This document shows, in pieces, positions 17,392-26,813 of a stretch of DNA of 64,000 nt (positions within the stretch are counted from its first letter, which is position 1; every line of letters starts with the position of its first letter). The DNA is from Anabaena lutea FACHB-196 (GTDB lineage Bacteria; Cyanobacteriota; Cyanobacteriia; Cyanobacteriales; Nostocaceae). The notes under the pieces were generated by a model. That model was not told the origin of the DNA. It searched no databases and saw only the letters and a program-made list of their open reading frames with translations. A program made the translations under genes and the position numbers. Where the stretch lies: assembly GCF_014698305.1 (NCBI RefSeq), contig NZ_JACJST010000023.1:1-64000 (forward strand). Direction: 5' to 3'.

Positions 17392-17485
17392 TAGAGACAG
17401 GGATATGGGGATATGGAGACTGAGAGTAAGGTAATTCTCCCCCCCTGCCTCCCCTTTCTCACCTGCCTCCTGCTGGCTGGAGATT

Positions 17486-18772
17486 TCAGCTAAATTGCTC
17501 CCCTGCGTCTAAGTTAAATAACATTTGCAGAGTTTGCATACAATTTCGTCTAGCTTCCACATCCTGTTGCGACCGTAATTGTACCATTGGGTCATGTAAT
17601 ATTTTATTAACAATTCCTCTGGTTAAAGCCTCAATCACTTCTTGATGCTTCTCACCAAATTCTGAACCCAAGCGGGACAAAGCCTTTTCTAGTTCTTGTT
17701 CACGGATAGTTTCGATTTTATTCCGTAAAGAACTAATCGTCGATACAGTTTCCAAACTACGCCACCAGACATCAAAAGCTTCAACTTCTTCATCTAGAAT
17801 TTTTTCGGCTTCCTGTGCCATTTTCCGGCGGCTTTCGTAATTTTGGGCAACAACTGCCTTCAAATCGTCCACATTAAATGCTTGTACATTTGCTAAGTCA
17901 TTCACATCTGCATCAACGTTACGTGGTACAGAAATATCAAATAGCATCAACCGTTGACTAGGTTCTAAAACCATTTCTAACTTAGCACGATCTAGAATTG
18001 GCTCAGTTGATGAAGTGCTTGTAAATACAATATCACTGGCAGCTACCACAGTGATCATATCTGGTAGCAGATGGATTTGAATTGATTGTTCGGGGAAAAG
18101 CTTGGTTAATTCCTCCGCACGTTGACGGGAACGATTAACAATACTTATTTGGGTTGCACCTTTAGAAATTAGGTGTTGTACTAATAACCGAGACATTTTC
18201 CCAGCACCAAGAATAGCCACACGGTAAGTAGATAAATTTTCTACTTTCATCTGCGCTAATTCCACAGCCGCCGAACTAATGGAAACTGCGCCAGTACCGA
18301 TGCTGGTTTCAGTACGAACCCGCTTACCTGCTGTCAAAGCTTGTTTAAATAAGCGATTCAAAATTGTTTTTATACCGTTGTATTGCTGTCCCAGTTTGTG
18401 AGTATTTTTCACCTGAGCCAGAATTTGGCCTTCACCAAGAACAAGACTATCTAACCCAGCGGCAACCCGCATCATGTGAGTTACTGCGTCATTATGCAGC
18501 AACATAAACAGGTGCTGTCGCAGAGACACAACTGGCAATTTACTATATTCCGACAAAAACTGAGTAACTTCCTGAAGACCCTGAGTAATTTCATTGCTAA
18601 CAATGTAAATTTCCAGACGGTTACAGGTGCTGAGGATGGCGACTTCATCAATATGAGGATAACTGAGAAGATGAGCGATCGCACTTTCGGTTTGAGGTTC
18701 GGGAATACTCAGCTTTTCTCTAACTTCTACAGGGGCTGTTTTATGGCTTAACCCCACCACTGCAATATTCAT
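17486..18772 (-). CDS. hemA: Glutamyl-tRNA reductase
   Basis: A 428-residue enzyme reducing glutamyl-tRNA to glutamate-1-semialdehyde with NADPH, the committed step to heme, chlorophyll and phycobilins. The catalytic Cys50 is in [10 protein letters not shown], followed by [17 protein letters not shown], an NADP-binding [13 protein letters not shown] (about 187-200), and the C-terminal dimer helix. The start [19 protein letters not shown] is canonical. It is followed on the same strand by no close partner. Upstream lies a repeat block that separates it from glpX. Confidence 0.97.
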   Translation of the reverse strand: MNIAVVGLSHKTAPVEVREKLSIPEPQTESAIAHLLSYPHIDEVAILSTCNRLEIYIVSNEITQGLQEVTQFLSEYSKLPVVSLRQHLFMLLHNDAVTHMMRVAAGLDSLVLGEGQILAQVKNTHKLGQQYNGIKTILNRLFKQALTAGKRVRTETSIGTGAVSISSAAVELAQMKVENLSTYRVAILGAGKMSRLLVQHLISKGATQISIVNRSRQRAEELTKLFPEQSIQIHLLPDMITVVAASDIVFTSTSSTEPILDRAKLEMVLEPSQRLMLFDISVPRNVDADVNDLANVQAFNVDDLKAVVAQNYESRRKMAQEAEKILDEEVEAFDVWWRSLETVSTISSLRNKIETIREQELEKALSRLGSEFGEKHQEVIEALTRGIVNKILHDPMVQLRSQQDVEARRNCMQTLQMLFNLDAGEQFS

Positions 18773-18784
18773 TTTTTAAAATTG

Positions 18785-18895
18785 GTAATTGGTAATGGGT
18801 ATTGGGGACTGGGGACTGGGAAGAAAAATTTTAGATTTTAGATTTTAGATTGGAGTTAACAAAATCCAAAATCCAAAATCCAAAATCCAAAATTG
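18785..18895. repeat. ATTTTAG and CCAAAAT short-repeat arrays
   Basis: Between glpX and hemA lie degenerate ggtaatgggtattggggactggg copies, then three copies of ttttaga (about 18830-18851) and four of tccaaaa (18863-18890). The ccaaaat unit reappears at 53865-53883 and, translated, inside the gyrase A-like gene. Confidence 0.88.
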
Positions 18896-18922
18896 AATCA
18901 CCTTTTCCCCAATCATCAGTTT

Positions 18923-19960
18923 CTAACGCAGTTGGATAGTTTTGGGTTCATCCCACAAGTGAACTGTATCTACAAACCGAGCAGTTTTAGATTGGCTAGA
19001 AATAACCAAGCTTTGGGTTCTAGCACCACCGTGGAAGAAGCGCACGCCATCCATGAGAGTTCCAGGAGTAATACCACAACCAGCAAATAGCACTGTTTCA
19101 CCAGAAGCTAATTCGTCAGCGTTATAAACCTTGTCTCCATCAGTAATACCCATTTCGTTTAAACGGGCAAGATTACCTTCTCTGCTTTCACCAATCAAAC
19201 CTGTTTGGACTACAGCTGGATCATAAATCAATTGTCCTTGGAAGTGTCCACCCAAGCAACGTAAAGCAGCAGCAGAAATTACACCTTCGGGTGCAGCACC
19301 GATACCCATTAAGGCATGAATATTAGTTCCAGCAAAAGCGCAACAGATAGCGGCAGAAACGTCACCATCACTGATGAGTCTAACTCTTGCTCCAGCGGTG
19401 CGGATTTCTTGAATTAGTTCTTTGTGACGGGGACGATCCATCACTACTACCACCAATTCTTCAACAGCACGGTTTAAGCACTCAGAAAGGATTTTCAGGT
19501 TTTCTGTAGCAGATTTGTTGATATCAACATGACCTCTAGCGGCTGCTGGTGCGGCAAGCTTCTTCATGTAGAAGTCAGGAGCAGCAAATAAACCGCCTTT
19601 TTCGGAAATTGCCAAAACCGCCATAGAGCCATTTTGACCGTAAGCAACCAGGTTAGTACCTTCGCAAGGGTCAACAGCGATGTCAATTTCTACAAGTTCA
19701 TCTGGGTTACAGAAATTTTTGGCATCTGGTTGGGTACAGATACCAACTTCTTCACCGATGTAGAGCATAGGAGCTTCGTCGCGTTCGCCTTCACCGATGA
19801 CGATGCGACCACGCATATGGATTTTGTTCATCCGTTCGCGCATAGCTTCCACTGCTACTTGGTCAGCAATGTTCTTTTCGCCCTTACCCATCCACTTCGA
19901 GGAAGCGATCGCTGCTTGCTCTACTACTTCAATAATCTCTAGCCCAAGTGTATTTTCCAC
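18923..19960 (-). CDS. glpX: Fructose-1,6-/sedoheptulose-1,7-bisphosphatase, class II
   Basis: A GlpX-type bisphosphatase; in cyanobacteria this enzyme serves both the fructose and sedoheptulose bisphosphate steps of the Calvin cycle. Motifs include [49 protein letters not shown], and [10 protein letters not shown], with metal and phosphate ligands in place. The open frame reaches back to a TTG at 20029, but the family begins at [14 protein letters not shown], so I prefer the GTG at 19960, giving 346 residues. The extra 23 codons would otherwise be an unusual extension. Single gene, divergent from grxC. Confidence 0.93.
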   Translation of the reverse strand: MENTLGLEIIEVVEQAAIASSKWMGKGEKNIADQVAVEAMRERMNKIHMRGRIVIGEGERDEAPMLYIGEEVGICTQPDAKNFCNPDELVEIDIAVDPCEGTNLVAYGQNGSMAVLAISEKGGLFAAPDFYMKKLAAPAAARGHVDINKSATENLKILSECLNRAVEELVVVVMDRPRHKELIQEIRTAGARVRLISDGDVSAAICCAFAGTNIHALMGIGAAPEGVISAAALRCLGGHFQGQLIYDPAVVQTGLIGESREGNLARLNEMGITDGDKVYNADELASGETVLFAGCGITPGTLMDGVRFFHGGARTQSLVISSQSKTARFVDTVHLWDEPKTIQLR

Positions 19961-20179
19961 AGTGTCTACCCTTTCAATTGCTTGTTTTAGCGTCTTTTTA
20001 TTGGCTATTTCAGTTTTCAAGTCTACCAAAGTGCGGATACAGATGGAAAAAAGTCTTGCGGAAAGCCTGTGTTAAGTTTTGCGACCAAGACACAGTTAGA
20101 TATTTTATTGATACTGTTGTATTGGTGAGGTTTTGAAGTCAGCTGTATTTCATTGAATTAAAATCTACCAATTAGCAAT

Positions 20180-20500
20180 ATGTCCAACTTTCTCAACTCT
20201 TTATTAAATCGCTACCCAGAGCGCGTTCAAGCCAACGTAGAAATTTACACTTGGCAAACCTGCCCTTACTGCATTCGCGCCAAACTGCTGTTGTGGTGGA
20301 AAGGTGTTAAATTCACCGAATACAAAATTGACGGTGACGAAGCAGCTAGAGCAAACATGGCAGAACGCGCCAACGGTCGCCGCAGCGTCCCCCAGATCTT
20401 TATTAATAACCAACATATTGGCGGTTGTGATGACCTGTATGCAATGGATACAAAAGGTCAACTTGATCCTTTGTTAGTTCAGGTGACAGGTGACAGGTGA
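20180..20500 (+). CDS. grxC: Glutaredoxin 3
   Basis: A 106-residue dithiol glutaredoxin using glutathione to reduce protein disulfides. The active site is CPYC at residues 28-31 in TCPYCIRAK, followed by RRSVPQIFINNQHIGGCDDL with the cis-Pro and glutathione-binding residues. It has a slightly longer N terminus than E. coli GrxC. The last six residues and the stop codon (VTGDR, TGA) are read from a CAGGTGA heptamer array, so the natural end of the gene has been overwritten by repeat. It is followed closely by tadA. Confidence 0.93.
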   Translation: MSNFLNSLLNRYPERVQANVEIYTWQTCPYCIRAKLLLWWKGVKFTEYKIDGDEAARANMAERANGRRSVPQIFINNQHIGGCDDLYAMDTKGQLDPLLVQVTGDR

Positions 20501-20640
20501 CAGGGGGAGCAGGGGAAGAACAATTTACCAATGACCAATGACCAATCACCAATCACCAATCACCAATCACCAATGACCAATGACCAATGACCAATGACCA
20601 ATGACCAATGACCAATGACCAATGACCAATGACCAATTAC
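20479..20640. repeat. CAGGTGA and AATGACC/AATCACC heptamer arrays between and into grxC and tadA
   Basis: Three CAGGTGA copies (20480-20503) overlap the 3' end of grxC. A long array of about fifteen aatgacc and aatcacc heptamers (20526-20634) fills the gap and runs into the first codons of tadA. There is almost no unique DNA between the two genes. Confidence 0.93.
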
Positions 20641-21113
20641 CACGAGAATATCTAAAACATCGTCAATGGATGAATCACGCCCTAGAATTAGCACAAATAG
20701 CAGGTGAAGCGGGTGAAATTCCTGTAGGTGCGGTGATTATTGACCCAGATGGCAAATTAATCGCCGAAGGGGAAAATCGTAAAGAACGAGACAAAGACCC
20801 TACCGCCCACGCAGAAATTATCGCGATTAGGGCTGCTGCAAAAAACTTGCAAAGTTGGCGTTTGCATCAATGTACTCTTTACGTCACTCTCGAACCTTGC
20901 CCAATGTGTGCCGGTGCGATCGCTCATGCACGTTTGGCAACTATTGTCTATGGAGTAGACGATACCAAAACTGGCGCAATTCGTACTGTTATCAACATCC
21001 CTGATAGCCCTGCTTCTAATCACCGTCTGCAAGTAGTTGGAGGTATTTTAGAATCAGCCTGTCGGCTGCAATTGCAGACTTGGTTTGCAAGTAAACGGCG
21101 ACCGAAAAATTAA
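20622..21113 (+). CDS. tadA: tRNA-specific adenosine deaminase
   Basis: A zinc deaminase that converts A34 of tRNA-Arg(ACG) to inosine. The zinc and catalytic motif HAEI is at residues 63-66 (His63, Glu65), and PCPMCAGA supplies Cys93 and Cys96. The open frame starts at an ATG inside the AATGACC array, giving MTNDQLPREY. An ATG at 20670 just before NHALELAQIAGEAGE would give a 147-residue protein of standard length and is a reasonable alternative start. The region upstream is nothing but heptamer repeats, so the ribosome site is not obvious. Confidence 0.93.
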   Translation: MTNDQLPREYLKHRQWMNHALELAQIAGEAGEIPVGAVIIDPDGKLIAEGENRKERDKDPTAHAEIIAIRAAAKNLQSWRLHQCTLYVTLEPCPMCAGAIAHARLATIVYGVDDTKTGAIRTVINIPDSPASNHRLQVVGGILESACRLQLQTWFASKRRPKN

Positions 21114-21224
21114 CAGACAAAGGTTAAACTGTCCAGATCGCAAGACACAAGTTACTCAAGAAAATATACGGTGGACATAATCCAGTTTGCGTCACATTCT
21201 ACCCGCTAACTAGCAGCCACCGTT

Positions 21225-21995
21225 ATGATGGAAATTTACTCTGATTCTCATACCTCCCAATCTCAATTAACAAATACACCTGTAAACCATCAGGTGGTTT
21301 CTAGTACTTCACGGGTTTCTCCTTGGTTAACTCCTCTTGCGTATTGTTTGGGACGTAACGTCGTTTTACCCTTGTTCTTCGGTCAAATTAACATCACCGG
21401 ACAGGAAAATATCCCCAAACACGGGCCGATAATTCTTGCACCTACCCATCGTTCTCGCTGGGATTCGTTATTGTTACCTTACGCGACAGGTCGTTGTGTC
21501 ACTGGTAGAGATATGCGATTTATGACAACTAGTACAGAGTGTCAGGGAATACAAGGATGGTTTGTCCTACGAATGGGAGGTTTCCCAGTTGATATTCAAC
21601 GTCCGGCGATCGCAACTCTGCGTCATGCAGTAGAGTTAATGACAGAGGGAGAAATGTTAGTTATTTTTCCTGAAGGCGGAATTTATCGTGATCACAATGT
21701 TCAACCTTTAAAGTCGGGAACTGCGCGTTTGGCTTTAAGTGCTGAATCTAGTCATCCAGGCTTAGGAGTAAAAATAATACCCGTTGGCATCAATTACAGT
21801 CAACCTTATCCTAATTGGGGAACAGATGTGAACTTGCATATTGGCGAACCCATTCAAGTTACAGATTATATGAATGGGAGTTTAAAAAAAGGTGCTAAAC
21901 GTCTCACGGCAGATTTAACAAATAAATTGCAACAATTAAGCCATCCACAATCAGAAATCTCCTGTAGCAGCTTTGTTGAAATTACCAATTCTTAA
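21225..21995 (+). CDS. plsC: 1-acyl-sn-glycerol-3-phosphate acyltransferase (PlsC-like)
   Basis: A 256-residue membrane-associated acyltransferase making phosphatidate from lysophosphatidate. The HX4D catalytic motif is HRSRWD (His75, Asp80), the substrate-binding motif FPEGG is at 148-152, and the proline-containing strand IIPVGINYS follows. Two adjacent ATG codons open the frame (21225 and 21228). A 155-bp repeat element begins at the base following the stop codon. Confidence 0.88.
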   Translation: MMEIYSDSHTSQSQLTNTPVNHQVVSSTSRVSPWLTPLAYCLGRNVVLPLFFGQINITGQENIPKHGPIILAPTHRSRWDSLLLPYATGRCVTGRDMRFMTTSTECQGIQGWFVLRMGGFPVDIQRPAIATLRHAVELMTEGEMLVIFPEGGIYRDHNVQPLKSGTARLALSAESSHPGLGVKIIPVGINYSQPYPNWGTDVNLHIGEPIQVTDYMNGSLKKGAKRLTADLTNKLQQLSHPQSEISCSSFVEITNS

Positions 21996-22150
21996 TTACA
22001 GCAGAATTCAGGAGTCAGGAGTCAGGAGACGCTTCGCAGACCTCCGGTTCAGGAGACGCTTCGCAGACCTCCGGTTCAGGAGTAAAACTGGCGAATGTGT
22101 ATAGGTTTCAACTTAGATTTTGTACCTCCTAACTACGCAACCTGCTGTAA
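21996..22150. repeat. MITE-like element with TTACAGCAG ends, copy A
   Basis: A 155-bp element bounded by the perfect inverted repeat TTACAGCAG (21996-22004) and CTGCTGTAA (22142-22150). The core reads attcaggagtcagga, then twice gacgcttcgcagacctccggttcagga, then a conserved right part (aaaactggcgaatgtgt, taggtttcaa, tgtacctc). A second copy follows sigA at 50376-50546. It starts directly after the plsC stop codon. It has no open frame. Confidence 0.88.
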
Positions 22151-22179
22151 GTAGGGCTTACTGAAAATAAACTTAATCA

Positions 22180-22250
22180 CGAATTACGTTGGCGGTAGCC
22201 TGCCGGAGGCATTATTACGAATTAGGAATTAGGAATTAGGAATTACGAAT
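22180..22250. repeat. ATTACGA/ATTAGGA array interrupted by a small palindromic insert
   Basis: The array gaattacg...attacgaattaggaattaggaatt is split by ggcggtagcctgccggaggca (about 22191-22211), an unrelated GC-rich palindromic piece that seems to have inserted into the repeat. Confidence 0.8.
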
Positions 22251-22253
22251 TAT

Positions 22254-22889
22254 TTAACAATTTTTGATTATCTGTAATAATTCACTGGGATGATCAATTA
22301 AAAAGTCTGGCTTTTGCTTCAATAATGCTTCTGCTGAATTAAACCCCCAAGTTACAGCAATCACCTTAATATTAGCTTTTTTTGAAGCTTCGATATCTCT
22401 GGTTTCATCTCCTACATAAATCACCGATTGTGATTTAATTTGCCTCTGCCTTAATACATTATTAATAATTGTGGTTTTCCCAAAAATTGTTACTCCCGAA
22501 TGGATAAACTCAAAAAGATAACCTAAATCATGACAATTAAGAAATTCGGTAACATTTTCTTGAGAGTTAGAAGTAATAATTCCCAACCGAAAATCTTGAT
22601 TTTTTAGTTCTGTTAATACTTCTTTCATTCCAGGTATAGGCTGGAAATCTTTGATTTTGTCCTTTAATTCGGATTTTACTTTTTTAACTAAAAAGGGTAT
22701 TCTAAACAGAGAAATACCTGAATATTTAATAATTTCTCTAGAGGTTAAATTCCTCAAAAGAGCAAGTTCATTGGGAGTGATTTGTACATAACCAAACTCT
22801 AAAGCTAAACGATTAGCAAGAGTTACAAGGGCATCTACAGTATCAGCAATTGTGCCGTCAAAATCAAATATTATTACTTTCTGGGTCAT
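22254..22889 (-). CDS. HAD-family hydrolase, phosphoglycolate phosphatase-like
   Basis: A 211-residue haloacid-dehalogenase phosphatase. Motif I is FDFDGTIAD (Asp9 and Asp11), motif II is the Thr/Ser in IITSNS, motif III is a Lys in FGKTT, and motif IV is GDETRDIEASKKA. The cap domain is of the helical C1 type seen in phosphoglycolate phosphatases and in pyrophosphatase PpaX, so a small phosphate ester is the likely substrate, but the exact one cannot be told. The first 26 bp overlap the end of queG, so the two are probably cotranscribed and translationally coupled. Confidence 0.85.
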   Translation of the reverse strand: MTQKVIIFDFDGTIADTVDALVTLANRLALEFGYVQITPNELALLRNLTSREIIKYSGISLFRIPFLVKKVKSELKDKIKDFQPIPGMKEVLTELKNQDFRLGIITSNSQENVTEFLNCHDLGYLFEFIHSGVTIFGKTTIINNVLRQRQIKSQSVIYVGDETRDIEASKKANIKVIAVTWGFNSAEALLKQKPDFLIDHPSELLQIIKNC

Positions 22890-23838
22890 TCTTTAGCCTA
22901 GATGCATCAAGATTAGCACGAGCATTCCGTCGTAACATTTCAGGTTTAATCCGTCGTAAGGCTGATGCTGTAAATTGTCTATCCCACTCCTGATCTGAGA
23001 TTTGCGCTAATTCTACCAGCTTGGGTGCTAAATTCCCAGCATAAGGGCGAAAATCTGTGACATCACTAACCTTAGCAAAACGCTGATTCCAAGGACATAC
23101 ATCTTGGCAGATATCGCAACCTGCAACCCATCCCTGTAAATGAGGTGTAAGGGTTTCTGGCAATGTTTCTGCCCGGTTTTCAATGGTATGATAAGCGATA
23201 CAACGATTGGCATCCACTACAAATGGTTCGGTAATTGCACCAGTAGGACAAGCCTGTAGACAACGGGTACAAGTTCCACAATGTTGTGTCGCTGGGCGAT
23301 CGCTCTCTAGTTCTATATTAGTCAATACTTCTCCCAAAAATACCCACGAACCATACTCTCGCGTAATTACATTACCATTTTTAGCAATCCAACCAATCCC
23401 TGCTTTTTGCGCCCAAACTTTATCTTGTACTGGGCCTGTATCTGCGTAATATCTAGCTTTTACACCTTCATCCAATGATTCTAACCAGGTAGCTAATTGC
23501 TTGAGTTTCTTGTGCAAGACCTTATGATAATCACGTCCCCAGCCATAACGAGAAATCTTCGCGTATTCTTCACCTTCTGGTCGTTGATCGGGTGTGTAAT
23601 AATTTAGCGCTACACAGACAAGCGATCGCACTTCTGGCATGACTAAACGAATATCTTGGCGCTTGGGGTTAGCCATCCATTTCATATCGCTATGATAACC
23701 AAGTTCCATCCAAGCTTGCAGCCTTTGTACTTCTGTCGCATCTACCCCATCTACAGATGCAATACCAACTTGATGAAAACCTAACTCCCTGGCTTTTTCT
23801 TTCACCACACTGCTGCTGGTTGAGGCACAATAATTCAT
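22864..23838 (-). CDS. queG: Epoxyqueuosine reductase
   Basis: A 324-residue cobalamin-dependent enzyme doing the last step of queuosine synthesis in tRNA, reduction of epoxyqueuosine. The two ferredoxin-type clusters are visible as HCGTCTRCLQACPTGAI (about 185-200) and GCDICQDVCPWN (about 240-252). The conserved GIGWIAKNGNVITREYGSWVFLGEVLTN precedes them. The ATG overlaps the TGA stop of a transposase remnant (ATGA), so the original promoter region has been displaced and expression may depend on upstream reading through the remnant. The HAD gene overlaps its 3' end. Confidence 0.94.
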   Translation of the reverse strand: MNYCASTSSSVVKEKARELGFHQVGIASVDGVDATEVQRLQAWMELGYHSDMKWMANPKRQDIRLVMPEVRSLVCVALNYYTPDQRPEGEEYAKISRYGWGRDYHKVLHKKLKQLATWLESLDEGVKARYYADTGPVQDKVWAQKAGIGWIAKNGNVITREYGSWVFLGEVLTNIELESDRPATQHCGTCTRCLQACPTGAITEPFVVDANRCIAYHTIENRAETLPETLTPHLQGWVAGCDICQDVCPWNQRFAKVSDVTDFRPYAGNLAPKLVELAQISDQEWDRQFTASALRRIKPEMLRRNARANLDASRLKNDPESNNI

Positions 23839-24556
23839 TTTTCTGATTCAGTTACTGTTTGAAAAAGGGTTTCTAGACTCCAACGATGACGATACAATTC
23901 GGTAATTTTTGCAGCTTGAGCATTACTAGGAGGTAAATTTGTCAAAATGGCGATTTCCCATTCCTTGTCCCGTGTTGGTTTAAACAACTTCAGTAGCACT
24001 CGTCGGCATTTGAGAATATCGCCCTCATAACAGATTTCGACTTCCTACTCAAAAATACTTCCTGTGTCGGTTTGACCCACAGCCTTTAATTCACTCACTT
24101 GTTTATAACCTAAAGACCCATGTTGACGAATCGTAAAGAAAGCTTTTTGGTTCGCAATCGTCCATAGAAATTTGGCTGTGCAGAAATTCCGGTCTTTAAT
24201 CCAAACATCATTTGATTGTACACCAGACAGAATATCATTAAATAAACTACGCTCCTGGGCATGACCATCTTGGCAAAGAATTATATCTATTACTAGTTTC
24301 GATACTGGGTCTAAGACGACTATCGCTTTACCCAGTAAAGAATTGGCTGCAAATAAACGAATTGCATCTAATCTATGCTCTGTGCCACCCAAACAAGTTC
24401 CATCGACAATTCTGATTTGATATCTAGGTAGTGGATTTGGCTGTTCTCCACCCATTTTTTGAATATGCATCGAAATCGTACCTCAGATTCTATACCGGGA
24501 CTGAGTTTCAGATATTCATTAAGTAGTTCATTTGTTCGCGTTGAAAGGGCTGGCAT
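23835..24556 (-). pseudogene. IS4-type transposase, broken
   Basis: Pieces of one DDE transposase lie in order on the minus strand: an N-terminal part (MPALSTRTNELL...SPGIESEVRFR, from 24556), a middle part in another frame with the first catalytic Asp region (RIVDGTCLGGTEHRLDAIR), and a C-terminal part with the IS4-family E box (TELYRHRWSLETLFQ). A frameshift lies near 24470 and an in-frame TAG at 24045-24047 separates the middle and C-terminal parts. The true N terminus seems missing. No terminal inverted repeats were recognised. It is inactive. Confidence 0.85.
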
Positions 24557-24608
24557 TGCCCACCCTATGAGACTTAAAATTTTTTAGAGATTATGCCTAA
24601 TAATTAAC

Positions 24609-25223
24609 ATGATCGAGCCAAATATTGAAATTCGCCGTTTGTTAGATGTAATGCCTGCTTCTGGGCGGATGATGACGAAAATAGTCAATAAACCAGAGCA
24701 AAAAAAGGTCATAGATGCTAATTTTCCCTTACCCTGGAATCAAGAAAGACCGATATATATTAATTTCGATTTATGGAGACGCTTGACGAAACCGCAACGA
24801 GATTTACTGCTGTTGCATCAGGTTAGTTGGTTGACAGGAGTAAAGTGGCTACAACCAGATATTTATCAAGGTGTGGTGTTAGCAGGGTTGTTAGGTGGAA
24901 TAGTGGAAGCCACCCAATCTGATTTGGTGGGTGTGGTGATAGCTGGGGGATTAAGTGCTGTAGCTGCTGTTCGCATTTGGCGCAGTAATCAATCACAAGA
25001 GTCACAGTTAAACGCTGATGTAGCCGCCATTCGTGTCGCCCAACGCCGGGGTTACTCAGAAACGGAAGCAGCACAGCATTTGTTAACAGCCATTGAGACA
25101 GTAGCCAAAATTGAAGGGCGTACTGGGTTAGATTTTAGCGAATTAATTCGATGTCAAAACTTGAAATCAATAGCACTTTTGTCACCAGTCGGTATACCTG
25201 AACGGGAGATAGGTAATAGGTGA
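24609..25223 (+). CDS. DUF3318 family protein
   Basis: A 204-residue protein of a cyanobacterial family of unknown function (DUF3318). The start (EIRRLLDVMPASGRMMTKI) and the segment PLPWNQERPIYINFDLW followed by RDLLLLHQVSWLTG are typical. The centre (about 95-125) is hydrophobic and glycine-rich (VVLAGLLGGIVEATQSDLVGVVIAGGLSAVAAV) and probably forms one or two membrane segments. The tail is helical (RVAQRRGYSETEAAQHLL). It precedes a carboxysome shell gene by 50 bp on the same strand; no functional link is known to me. Confidence 0.82.
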   Translation: MIEPNIEIRRLLDVMPASGRMMTKIVNKPEQKKVIDANFPLPWNQERPIYINFDLWRRLTKPQRDLLLLHQVSWLTGVKWLQPDIYQGVVLAGLLGGIVEATQSDLVGVVIAGGLSAVAAVRIWRSNQSQESQLNADVAAIRVAQRRGYSETEAAQHLLTAIETVAKIEGRTGLDFSELIRCQNLKSIALLSPVGIPEREIGNR

Positions 25224-25273
25224 TTACTGAAGATTTTTGAGAATTCTGAATTTAGAATTGGAGCGAAACAACA

Positions 25274-25591
25274 TTGACATTAGCACTGGGCATGATAGAA
25301 GTATACGGCGTTCCCGCAGCAGTGGAAGCGGCAGACGCAATGTGTAAAGCAGCCCGTATCACTTTTGTTGGTTATGAAAACACGGATTTAGGAAGAATTA
25401 CAATATTGATTCGTGGTGATGTGGGCGAAGTGAATATGGCGGTAAATCAGGGACTAGAATCAGTTTTAAAAGTTAATGGTGGCGAGATACTTTCCCATCA
25501 TATTATTCCTCGTCCCCATGAAAATTTAGAATCTGTTTTACCAATTCATCAAATTACTGATATTCGTTTTCCTCCACCATTGAGTAGTTAA
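25274..25591 (+). CDS. ccmK: Carboxysome shell protein, CcmK-like (single BMC domain)
   Basis: A 105-residue protein made of one bacterial-microcompartment domain, forming hexameric tiles of the beta-carboxysome shell. The pattern [50 protein letters not shown], and [15 protein letters not shown] is clear. The start is a TTG at 25274; starting at the internal ATG would cut off the first strand. Here it stands alone, outside any ccmK2-ccmO-rbc cluster, as is known for the satellite ccmK3 to ccmK6 paralogs. Which paralog this is cannot be settled by eye. Confidence 0.88.
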   Translation: MTLALGMIEVYGVPAAVEAADAMCKAARITFVGYENTDLGRITILIRGDVGEVNMAVNQGLESVLKVNGGEILSHHIIPRPHENLESVLPIHQITDIRFPPPLSS

Positions 25592-25631
25592 AACTTTTAA
25601 CCTGAAAAATTAAAATAAATCAGATGATTTT

Positions 25632-26813
25632 ATGAATTACGAATTATCTCGAATGAATGCGGTACAATCGCCGATTATTCCCGTTGTTGGGGAATTAATT
25701 AAAAACTCTCCTGGTACAATTTCTCTCGGACAAGGTGTAGTTCACTATAGCCCACCACCAGAAGCAATAGAAATTTTACCAAAATTTCTGGCTGAAGCCA
25801 ATAATCATGTTTACAAAGCAGTTGTAGGAATTCCCCAATTATTAAGCGAATTAACTACAAAATTATCAATATTTAACGGCATTAATATTAACAACGAAAA
25901 TTGTATTGTTGTCACAGCGGGCAGCAATATGGGGTTTATGAATGCTATTTTAGCGATTACTTGCCCTGGTGACGAAATTATATTAAATACGCCATACTAT
26001 TTTAATCATGAAATGGCGATTAAAATGGCGGGTTGTTGTCCTATATTAGTGGGAACAGATGAAAATTATCAATTACGTCCTGAAGCTATAGCCCAAGCAA
26101 TTACAACCAAAACCCGCGCTATAGTGACTATTTCTCCTAATAATCCCACTGGTGTAGTTTATTCAGAAACAGCATTACATCAAGTTAATGAAATTTGTAG
26201 AGAAAAGGGTATTTACCACATTAGTGATGAGGCTTATGAATATTTCACGTATGATGGAGTGAAGCACATTTCTCCTGGTGCATTTCCGGGAAGTAGTGAA
26301 TATACAATTTCCCTTTATAGCCTTTCTAAAGCTTATGGTTTTGCAAGTTGGCGTATTGGCTATATGGTGATTCCCCAACACCTGCTAAATGCTGTTAAAA
26401 AAGTGCAAGATACGATTTTGATTTGTCCTCCTGTGGTTTCCCAATATGCTGCGGTAGGGGCGTTACAGGCAAAAGAAGGCTATTTAAGAGATAATATTAA
26501 AGCGATCGCACAAGTTCGGCAAGTCGTTGGGAATGAACTCAAGCAACTGCAAGGATTATGCACTGTTACACCAGCAAATGGCGCATTTTATTTTTTCTTA
26601 AAAGTGCATACCCAAATAAATGCTTTTGAATTAGTGAAACAACTGATTCAAGAACATCAAGTAGCTGTTATCCCTGGGACAACATTTGGGATGGAAGATG
26701 GTTGTTATTTACGAATTGCTTATGGTGCTTTGCAACAAGACACCGCAAAAGCAGGGATAGAAAGATTAGTCAGCGGTCTCAAAATAATCTTATCGTCATC
26801 CCTTTCACGGTGA
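25632..26813 (+). CDS. Pyridoxal-phosphate-dependent aminotransferase (class I/II)
   Basis: A 393-residue fold-type I aminotransferase. The PLP lysine is in SLSKAYGFASWRIGY (Lys at about 233). The aromatic-stacking NPTG motif appears as SPNNPTGVVY, and the Asp contacting the ring nitrogen is in SDEAYEYFTYDG. It belongs to the aspartate/kynurenine aminotransferase-like group; the amino donor cannot be told. It starts 40 bp after ccmK on the same strand, so cotranscription is possible. Confidence 0.88.
   Translation: MNYELSRMNAVQSPIIPVVGELIKNSPGTISLGQGVVHYSPPPEAIEILPKFLAEANNHVYKAVVGIPQLLSELTTKLSIFNGININNENCIVVTAGSNMGFMNAILAITCPGDEIILNTPYYFNHEMAIKMAGCCPILVGTDENYQLRPEAIAQAITTKTRAIVTISPNNPTGVVYSETALHQVNEICREKGIYHISDEAYEYFTYDGVKHISPGAFPGSSEYTISLYSLSKAYGFASWRIGYMVIPQHLLNAVKKVQDTILICPPVVSQYAAVGALQAKEGYLRDNIKAIAQVRQVVGNELKQLQGLCTVTPANGAFYFFLKVHTQINAFELVKQLIQEHQVAVIPGTTFGMEDGCYLRIAYGALQQDTAKAGIERLVSGLKIILSSSLSR

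Noticed and set aside
18923-20029. Longer glpX start at the TTG at 20029
   Set aside because: The family begins at [10 protein letters not shown]; the extra 23 codons from a TTG have no counterpart I know of.
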